Both the position numbers and the translations under genes were made by a program. 10,324 bases of DNA, taken from Desulfotomaculaceae bacterium. Its GTDB lineage: Bacteria > Bacillota > Desulfotomaculia > Desulfotomaculales > Pelotomaculaceae. The stretch lies in assembly GCA_028704035.1 (NCBI GenBank), contig JAQVLS010000045.1:1-10324 (forward strand), written 5' to 3'. Within the stretch, counting starts at the first letter, position 1. Every line of letters starts with the position of its first letter. Under the pieces are notes generated by a model. The model was not told where the DNA came from, ran no database searches, and saw only the letters and a program-made list of their open reading frames with translations. Below are positions 5,131 to 10,324 of the stretch, in pieces.

Positions 5131-6504
5131 ATGGCCAAATTATGGGGCGGTCGTTTTCAAAAAGAAACTGACCGTTTAGTGGAAGACTTTCATTCTTCCA
5201 TTTCTTTTGATCAAAGATTGTATAAATACGATATAAAAGGCAGCATAGCTCACGCCTTAATGCTTGGTAGCGCCGGTATAATTCAGCCTGATGAGGCAGA
5301 CGCCATTATTCGCGGGCTGGAAGAGGTCCTCGCTGACATTGAAGCAGGCCGGGTGGAGCTTTCAGTTGAAGCCGAAGATATCCATATGAATGTGGAGCAG
5401 CTATTGACTGCAAGGGTCGGCAAACTGGGCAAAAAGCTGCATACGGCGCGCAGCAGGAACGACCAGGTGGCGCTGGATATCCGTATGTACCTGAAAGATG
5501 AGATCGGCAATATTACCACCCTATTGCGCGGGCTCCAGGTATCCTTGATGGATCTCGCGGAAAAACACCTGAAAACGGTAATGCCCGGCTACACTCACCT
5601 GCAGCGGGCCCAGCCCGTTACTTACGCCCACCACCTGATGGCATATTGCGAGATGTTCCGCCGTGATGAGGAACGGCTGGCTGACTGCCGCAGGCGTACC
5701 GACGTCATGCCGCTGGGGGCCGGCGCCCTGGCTGGGACCACCTTTCCCCTGGACCGGGACCATGTAGCCCTTCAGCTTGGCTTTGCCGCAATAACAGAAA
5801 ACAGCCTTGATGCGGTGAGCGATCGCGATTTTGCGGTGGAGTTCGCGGCGTCCGCCTCTTTGATCATGGTCCATATGAGCCGTCTGTGTGAGGAGATTAT
5901 CCTCTGGTCTTCGGCGGAATTTTCCTTTATCGAGCTGGATGACGCTTACAGTACCGGCAGCAGTATGATGCCCCAGAAAAAGAACCCGGATGTGGCGGAA
6001 CTGATCAGGGGCAAGTCAGGCCGGGTTTTCGGCCACCTGCAAGCGTTGCTGACCATGCTTAAAGGCCTTCCCCTGGCCTACAACAAGGATATGCAGGAAG
6101 ATAAAGAAGCGCTTTTTGATGCGGTTGACACCGTGAAAAAGTGCCTGATAATTTTTCGGCCCATGCTGGAAACTATCCGAGTTAAAGAAGATATAATGGC
6201 GGAGGCGGCGCGGGGAGGCTTTACCAATGCCACTGATCTGGCTGACTATTTAGTTCGCAGGGGGATGCCTTTTCGTGAAGCTCATGAAGCGGCAGGGAAG
6301 GCAGTGCTGTACTGCCTGAAAAAGGGATTGACGCTGGACCGGATGAGTTTGGAGGAATACAAGGAATTCAGTTCCCTGGTGGAAGAGGATGTGTATCAGG
6401 CCATCGACATCAAAAACTGTGTGGGGTCAAGGAAATTACCGGGAGGTCCGGCGCCTGAAGCAGTCGCTAAGGCCATAGCAAGGGCCAGGCGGCGCCTGAA
6501 GTGA
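5131..6504 (+). CDS. argH: argininosuccinate lyase
   Basis: This enzyme catalyses the last step of arginine synthesis, splitting argininosuccinate into arginine and fumarate in the cytoplasm. It belongs to the fumarase/aspartase superfamily and acts as a homotetramer. At 457 residues it has the normal length. Diagnostic blocks are the MAKLWGGRF N-terminus, HTARSRNDQ (104-112), GYTHLQRAQP (153-162, with the conserved histidine 156), and the superfamily signature GSSMMPQKKNP (276-286) with the catalytic-loop serine. The C-terminal GGFTNATDLADYLVRRG block is also typical. The ribosome site is GAGGGG (5118-5123), seven bases before ATG; it lies in the tail of the duplicated cassette, so argH now depends on that cassette for its translation signal. 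No argG or other arg gene is visible in the window, which is unusual for Firmicutes where argGH are often adjacent. Confidence 0.97.
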   Translation: MAKLWGGRFQKETDRLVEDFHSSISFDQRLYKYDIKGSIAHALMLGSAGIIQPDEADAIIRGLEEVLADIEAGRVELSVEAEDIHMNVEQLLTARVGKLGKKLHTARSRNDQVALDIRMYLKDEIGNITTLLRGLQVSLMDLAEKHLKTVMPGYTHLQRAQPVTYAHHLMAYCEMFRRDEERLADCRRRTDVMPLGAGALAGTTFPLDRDHVALQLGFAAITENSLDAVSDRDFAVEFAASASLIMVHMSRLCEEIILWSSAEFSFIELDDAYSTGSSMMPQKKNPDVAELIRGKSGRVFGHLQALLTMLKGLPLAYNKDMQEDKEALFDAVDTVKKCLIIFRPMLETIRVKEDIMAEAARGGFTNATDLADYLVRRGMPFREAHEAAGKAVLYCLKKGLTLDRMSLEEYKEFSSLVEEDVYQAIDIKNCVGSRKLPGGPAPEAVAKAIARARRRLK

Positions 6505-6555
6505 GATCTTTACTAAGACTCCAAAAATAGGTGTATCTATCTGCCCATAGACTAG

Positions 6556-6576
6556 CAGGTGGGCACGCCTGGTTTT
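6556..6576 (+). terminator. weak terminator candidate after argH
   Basis: CAGGTG (6556-6561) pairs with CGCCTG (6566-6571, one G-U pair) around GGCA, followed by GTTTT. The stem is short and the T run is only four. An alternative TGCCCA/TGGGCA pair (6542-6547 with 6560-6565) competes for the same bases. Confidence 0.3.
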
Positions 6577-6605
6577 GCGACAGGAGAGAACCGTTCCCTG
6601 TCGCA
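6576..6605. repeat. 9-bp inverted repeat upstream of the cytochrome b-like gene
   Basis: TGCGACAGG (6576-6584) and CCTGTCGCA (6597-6605) form a perfect stem with a 12-base loop, about 50 bases before the preferred start of the downstream gene. No T run follows. It may be an operator, an mRNA leader hairpin, or an argH 3'-end hairpin. Confidence 0.45.
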
Positions 6606-6655
6606 TTGTGATTATTAGCGGTAACTTAGAAAAAATGGTCGGGAGGTCAGCTTAT

Positions 6656-7561
6656 TTGCTTCTCACGGTCTTTATGTATACAGCTATAACGGCCTTTGTA
6701 TTTTTTTCACTGCGTAAGGCCTGGCAGTATGCCCACAACCCGTTAGCCAACCGCTGGGAATTGTACCCCGTTCCTGGAGAGCCCGGCGCAAGAAGGCGCC
6801 ATGGCGGCTCCTACTATGAGGAAGCGGAGTGGTGGACCAGCCCCAGGCAGGTTTCACGTATCGGGCAATACAAAGAAATGTTGAAAGAAATGCTGTTCAT
6901 GAAAAGCCTTTTTATTAACCGCAAGAGATTCTGGACTTTTAGCTATGCCATGCACTTGGGTATATATGTGCTGGGTTTGTTCACATTGTTTTTACTTGCC
7001 GGGGCGGCTACGGAAATGTTTGGGATGCGGGTGGCTTCCTTAGATGGTGTCAGCAGCCACCCGTGGGCGGCGTTTGTCTATTTTGCGACAGCGGTCGCGG
7101 GATTCTCCGGCGCTTTCCTAACCGCTTGCGGCAGCGCTTCTTTGTTGGTATACAGGGTGTCGGACAAAGCACTGAGAAAATACACAGCCGGCGATGAATA
7201 TTTTAATTTATTTTTTATTCTGACGGCGGCTGTCTCCGGGCTGGTAGCCTGGAGCACGGACCCCGGTTTCAATTACAGCCGGGGGGTCGTGATAGCCATG
7301 CTATCTTTTACGCCTGTCAGGTCAGGGGTTGCTCTTATGGCCCATTTGTTAATTTTTGGGGCATTGTTGATTTACATTCCCCGGACTAAAATGAGCCATT
7401 ACATAGGCAAGTATTTTGCCTATCACAAAGTGCTCTGGGATAATGAGCCTAACCTGAAGGGCTCAGCGCTGGAAAGGATAGTCGAAAAAAACCTGGCGAA
7501 CAGGCCGCAGGACGGCTGGTCCTCTCCGCATACTAAATCGACCGGGGCCGAAGAATCATAA
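6656..7561 (+). CDS. membrane cytochrome b subunit, DsrM/HmeC/NarI-like
   Basis: This is an integral membrane heme b protein of the nitrate-reductase-gamma-like family, which oxidises menaquinol and passes electrons to a partner. From TTG-6656 it has 301 residues. Hydrophobic segments occur near 2-19, 97-118, 137-157, 183-199 and 222-241. Histidines placed to bind heme or lie near it are H100 (AMHLG), H135, H230 (LMAHLL), H248 and H257; the C-terminal block KMSHYIGKYFAYHKVLWDNEPN (245-266) is characteristic of DsrM/HmeC relatives. TTG is preferred because GGGAGG (6641-6646) lies nine bases upstream; ATG-6635 lacks a clear ribosome site. The HdrD/DsrK-like gene follows after one small ORF, giving the usual quinol-to-iron-sulfur pairing, which here would move electrons between the membrane pool and a cytoplasmic disulfide or similar acceptor. 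Confidence 0.85.
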   Translation: MLLTVFMYTAITAFVFFSLRKAWQYAHNPLANRWELYPVPGEPGARRRHGGSYYEEAEWWTSPRQVSRIGQYKEMLKEMLFMKSLFINRKRFWTFSYAMHLGIYVLGLFTLFLLAGAATEMFGMRVASLDGVSSHPWAAFVYFATAVAGFSGAFLTACGSASLLVYRVSDKALRKYTAGDEYFNLFFILTAAVSGLVAWSTDPGFNYSRGVVIAMLSFTPVRSGVALMAHLLIFGALLIYIPRTKMSHYIGKYFAYHKVLWDNEPNLKGSALERIVEKNLANRPQDGWSSPHTKSTGAEES

Positions 7562-7633
7562 AAGTGTATATAAGTATAGCTAAAAACATCTCCGGCAGTC
7601 TTGTATAACCGCCGGCAAACCGCTTATTTCTAT

Positions 7634-7667
7634 TTGCAATATAAAATGGACATGTTAGGATTATAAT
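7634..7667 (+). promoter_or_regulatory. candidate promoter region of microprotein copy 2
   Basis: Counterpart of 4882-4915. The upstream hexamer reads TAAAAT (7642-7647) followed by GGACAT; the downstream TATAAT (7662-7667) is intact. As in copy 1 no standard -35 is evident. It could give the microprotein and the HdrD/DsrK-like gene their own transcript inside the redox cluster. Confidence 0.42.
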
Positions 7668-7689
7668 AAATTTGCGTAGGGGTGAAAAA

Positions 7690-7854
7690 ATGGACGATAG
7701 CAATCTGGAGCAGGGGCCGATGGAGGAGCACCCTTTTTATAGAAATAAACCTTTGAAGGTATTTATTTTATTGCTTACGATAGCAGTCTTTATTCTTCCC
7801 ATTTTTATAATTGCTAATATTATTATGGGTAAACCGGCGTTTTTCTTTTTTTAA
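7690..7854 (+). CDS. single-span membrane microprotein, copy 2
   Basis: A 54-residue paralogue of the 4938-5117 product, starting MDDSNLEQGPMEEHPFYRNK and ending with one membrane span and GKPAFFFF. The start is ATG-7690, with AGGGG (7678-7682) seven bases upstream. Compared with copy 1 it lacks five N-terminal residues and differs at only four positions (A to G, L to M, I to V, I to A); ten other base changes are silent, which points to selection on the protein. It lies 128 bases after the DsrM/HmeC-like gene and 57 bases before the DsrK/HmeD-like gene, all on one strand, so it may be a minor membrane subunit or assembly factor of that complex. This role is inferred from position only. Confidence 0.78.
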   Translation: MDDSNLEQGPMEEHPFYRNKPLKVFILLLTIAVFILPIFIIANIIMGKPAFFFF

Positions 7855-7911
7855 GAGGGGTGCGACCGGAGTTGGGAAAGCAAAGTTTAGAAACAGCAGG
7901 GGATATACTTA

Positions 7912-9522
7912 ATGGATAAATTAAGGCCGCGTGACATATCAAGACCGTCCTCTGAGCAGTTGGTCAGTCTTGATCAATTAATGCCGCTGCCGCCGCCTTA
8001 CGACAGGCCGGGCATGGAACCCGGGCTGAAACCGGTTAAGGACGCCTGGCGGGAAACTTACTGCACCAGCCTGGACGGCATTGTCGGCAACGATAGATTA
8101 AAACGCCCGGGGAGCAAGGCAGAAGAGGAAGAATTTATTAAAAAATTTTTAAACGGGTTGGATAAACTTTTTTCCAAAGAAACAAACAGCGGATTTTTGA
8201 CCCCCTTTCTTCTTGCTTTTGAGTATTGCGCCAGGTGCGGCGTCTGCTCGGAAGCATGCCATATTTTTCGAGCCAGTGGAGGGAAAGAGGTGTACAGGCC
8301 CCTTTTCCGCTCCGATACGCTGCGCAGGCTTTATAAAAGCTATAAAAAGAGGGGTAGCCTGGCGGCTCGCTTTGCTGGCGGGGATATAGACATTAATGTA
8401 GAAGCGCTCCTACGACTGGGTGAGATGGCCTATCGCTGTAATCTCTGCCGCCGCTGCGCCCAGACCTGCCCGCTGGGACTGGATAACAGCGTGATCACCA
8501 GGGAGATCCGGGCCCTGTTCAGCATGGAGATGGGCATGGCGCCGACCCTGTTGCATGAAAGGGGCACAGTGCTGCAGTTGAAAACAGGTTCAAGCACCGG
8601 CATGAATAAGGATGCTTTTTTAGATAACATAGAATTTATTGAAGAAGATATTTATGAGCGGTTCGGTAAAAAGTACAAATTTCCCATTGATAAAAAAGGC
8701 GCGGATATCCTCTTGATCCATAATGCCGGCGAGATTTTGTCCTGGCCGGACAATCCGGCAGCCTTTGCTATCCTTTTCGAAGAGGCCGGACTGGACTGGA
8801 CCATGAGCAGTGAGCTGGCCGGCTACGACGGGGTGAACTACGGTGTCTGGTACGATGACGCCCAGATGGGGAAAATAGCACTGGCCCAGCGGCGGGCGGC
8901 CCGTGAGCTGGGAGTGAGGAGAATAGCGATCGGAGAGTGCGGTCATGCCCACCGGGCTGCGGCCGTTTCGTCCGATCGGCTGGCGGTTGGTGAAGACAAT
9001 ATCCCCCGCGAAAGCAGCTTTCCCATCCTGCAGGATATTGTCAGAAGCGGCGCGATCAAATTCGACCCGCTGCGCAACAATTTCCCCGTCACCCTGCATG
9101 ACCCCTGTAATATTGTCCGCTCCATGGGCGTGGTAATGCCTCAGCGCCGGATCCTCAGGGCTCTCTGTCCCCAGTTCAGGGAAATGGCGCCGCACGGGGT
9201 AAAAAACTACTGTTGCGGCGGTGGCGGGGGCTTTGCCGTGATGAGGAGTATGAATTTTTCAGAGTGGGAAATGAAGGTTGCCGCCCGGATGAAGTTCAAG
9301 CAAATCCTGGAGGCTTTCCAGGATAAGATAGAGGATCCCGCCGTCCCAAAATATATCTGCGCCCCGTGTTCCAACTGCAAGAGCGCTTTTCGGGATATGC
9401 TGGATTATTATCAGGCTACGGCCAGGTTTAATGTGCGGTACGGCGGTATCGCGGAACTTATGGTTAATTCCATGGCTATGTTTGAGCGGCCGTATTTTGG
9501 GTGGCTGGAAACAGGAAATTAG
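7912..9522 (+). CDS. iron-sulfur protein, DsrK/HmeD/HdrD-like
   Basis: This is the cytoplasmic iron-sulfur partner of the cytochrome b-like protein, related to the catalytic subunit HdrD of heterodisulfide reductase and DsrK. It has 536 residues. Two [4Fe-4S] motifs appear in order: CARCGVCSEAC (106-116) and CNLCRRCAQTCP (176-187). The second half carries a CCG-type domain: HDPC (C399), NYCCGGGGG (C434-C435) and CAPCSNC (C483, C486, C489), which in relatives binds a non-cubane cluster that reduces disulfides. An earlier CCG-like block is reduced to GECGHAHRA (C343), so only one complete CCG set is seen, as in DsrK. A proline-rich N-terminal part has no clear motif. The start has AGGGGA (7898-7903) eight bases upstream. 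The likely role is menaquinol-linked electron exchange with a cytoplasmic thiol/disulfide acceptor; the physiological partner cannot be read from the window. Confidence 0.87.
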   Translation: MDKLRPRDISRPSSEQLVSLDQLMPLPPPYDRPGMEPGLKPVKDAWRETYCTSLDGIVGNDRLKRPGSKAEEEEFIKKFLNGLDKLFSKETNSGFLTPFLLAFEYCARCGVCSEACHIFRASGGKEVYRPLFRSDTLRRLYKSYKKRGSLAARFAGGDIDINVEALLRLGEMAYRCNLCRRCAQTCPLGLDNSVITREIRALFSMEMGMAPTLLHERGTVLQLKTGSSTGMNKDAFLDNIEFIEEDIYERFGKKYKFPIDKKGADILLIHNAGEILSWPDNPAAFAILFEEAGLDWTMSSELAGYDGVNYGVWYDDAQMGKIALAQRRAARELGVRRIAIGECGHAHRAAAVSSDRLAVGEDNIPRESSFPILQDIVRSGAIKFDPLRNNFPVTLHDPCNIVRSMGVVMPQRRILRALCPQFREMAPHGVKNYCCGGGGGFAVMRSMNFSEWEMKVAARMKFKQILEAFQDKIEDPAVPKYICAPCSNCKSAFRDMLDYYQATARFNVRYGGIAELMVNSMAMFERPYFGWLETGN

Positions 9523-9619
9523 ACGTCACTGAAATACCTGGAGTAAGTATCGCCGGCAGGTTGGTCAACAGGTTTGTAGAAAAAAACCGTAATAAGCTGT
9601 AGTGCGGGTATATTTGTGT

Positions 9620-10324
9620 TTAACTTGCTGAAAAATCCACGTAAAAAGTTGTGCCGGTGGGGCCGGTTTCCACCCGAATAGAGGCGTTTTGCCTGGCGGC
9701 AATGCTGTAACAGACGGCCAGGCCCAGGCCGGTTCCGGAATCTTTGGTGGTAAAAAACGGTGTGCCCATTTTTCCCAGCACATCCGGCTCGATCCCTGTG
9801 CCCTGATCCTGTACAGCTAAAACCACCTTATCTCCTTCCGTAAACGTTTTGAGAGTAATTTTCTCCCCCAGGGTCATCGCTTCCAGTCCGTTGCGGACCA
9901 TGTTGAGGATCAGCTGGCGGATCTCTTTTTCGTCTAGCAGCAGGTCCGGAATATCTTCCAGCACCATGTGCACATACATGTCTGTGCGCATGGCATCGGC
10001 CTGAATTAAGGGGTGCAGAGCTTTCAATATGTGATTGAGGTTGTGATATTTCTTACTTACAGCCTTATTCTTGGCAAGCGAAAGGTATTCTGAAATAATT
10101 GAGTTGGCCCGGTCCAGCTCTTCAATCATGAGGTTGTAGTATTCCCTGAAATTGATGCATTCCTTTTTTTCCCCGAGCATCTGCAAAAACCCACGAATAG
10201 TGGTCATGGGGTTCCTGATCTCGTGGCCATTGCCGGCAGCCATCTCTCCGATCAGGTTCAGCCTTTCCAGTCGGGACATTTCCTCTTCCAACCGCTTGCG
10301 CTCAGAGATGTCACTTACCACGCT
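9620..10324 (-). CDS. sensor histidine kinase, partial (C-terminal part)
   Basis: The C-terminal 234 codons of a two-component sensor kinase; the frame runs off the right edge. It opens with VVSDISERKRLEEEM, the usual end of a PAS domain, so sensory sequence lies outside the window. A HisKA domain follows with the phospho-acceptor in GNGHEIRNPMTTIRGFLQML; relatives normally read GIAHEIRNP, so the two residues before the histidine are unusual. The HATPase domain has an N box (NMVRNGLEAM), G1 (DQGTGI), F box (GTPFFTTK) and G2 (GTGLGLAV), all intact. The layout resembles sporulation or nutrient kinases of Bacillus and Desulfotomaculum (KinA/KinE style), which is a resemblance only. It is convergent with the DsrK/HmeD-like gene, with 97 bases between the stops. 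No response regulator is visible. Confidence 0.92.
   Translation of the reverse strand, partial: SVVSDISERKRLEEEMSRLERLNLIGEMAAGNGHEIRNPMTTIRGFLQMLGEKKECINFREYYNLMIEELDRANSIISEYLSLAKNKAVSKKYHNLNHILKALHPLIQADAMRTDMYVHMVLEDIPDLLLDEKEIRQLILNMVRNGLEAMTLGEKITLKTFTEGDKVVLAVQDQGTGIEPDVLGKMGTPFFTTKDSGTGLGLAVCYSIAARQNASIRVETGPTGTTFYVDFSAS

Larger units (their letters stand above)
7624..7864 (+). repeat. duplicated microprotein cassette, copy 2
   Basis: Direct repeat of 4872-5127, offset by 2752 bases at its left end. It lacks 15 bases present in copy 1 between two GAAAAAATGG repeats at the start of the ORF. The shared tail AAGAGGGGTGCG here leads into unrelated sequence and is not followed by a start codon, so it no longer serves as a ribosome site. 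Confidence 0.9.

Noticed and set aside
8620..9195. Minus-strand ORF of 191 codons opposite the HdrD/DsrK-like gene
   Set aside because: It shadows a gene with clear cysteine motifs, and its own translation has no motif or good start signal.
9571..9619. Possible terminators between the converging DsrK-like and kinase genes
   Set aside because: A GGTTT/AAACC pair on the plus strand and an imperfect CCG/CGG pair before seven T on the minus strand are both too weak to call.

Overview
The window looks like the chromosome of an anaerobic, spore-forming Firmicute of the Desulfotomaculum/Pelotomaculum type (Peptococcales). This is inferred from gene content and style: strong AGGAGG-type ribosome sites, TTG/GTG starts, tungstate-type binding proteins, a DsrM/HmeC-like plus DsrK/HmeD-like membrane redox pair, and a sporulation-style histidine kinase. 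Gene bodies are fairly GC-rich, while intergenic stretches are strikingly AT-rich. No mobile-element gene, CRISPR array, tRNA or rRNA was seen.

Layout. 1-350 is an AT-rich stretch without a convincing gene. 374-498 holds a structured leader RNA candidate ending in a strong intrinsic-terminator hairpin. It precedes two tandem TupA-family (tungstate-type) substrate-binding proteins (575-1435 and 1468-2346). The first has lost a normal lipoprotein signal through an apparent frameshift and lacks the usual TTTS ligand motif; the second is a canonical lipoprotein. No permease or ATPase gene accompanies them. A perfect 13-bp hairpin closes the pair. A 58-residue membrane ORF (2444-2620) and a good promoter (2631-2659) follow, then a HisD-superfamily dehydrogenase (2890-4149) whose sequence resembles sulfopropanediol dehydrogenase (HpsN) more than true histidinol dehydrogenase.

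4150-4937 is a long interval with no large gene. It contains small ORFs, a 57-nt nested palindrome, and a compact transcription unit for a 29-residue peptide (promoter, ribosome site, ORF, intrinsic terminator). After it come a membrane microprotein gene (4938-5117) and argH (5131-6504). Next is a cytochrome b-like quinol-oxidising subunit (DsrM/HmeC/NarI type), a second copy of the microprotein gene (7690-7854), and an HdrD/DsrK-like iron-sulfur protein (7912-9522). A histidine kinase, running leftward and cut by the window edge, ends the window.

The most unusual feature is a cassette of about 250 bp, with upstream region, ribosome site, microprotein ORF and a downstream ribosome-site-like tail. 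It occurs twice, 2.75 kb apart, at about 92% identity, and most coding differences are synonymous. One copy sits immediately before argH; the other lies between the two subunit genes of the redox complex. It is the best candidate here for something undescribed: a conserved single-span membrane peptide ending in four phenylalanines, possibly a small subunit or regulator of the membrane redox complex.
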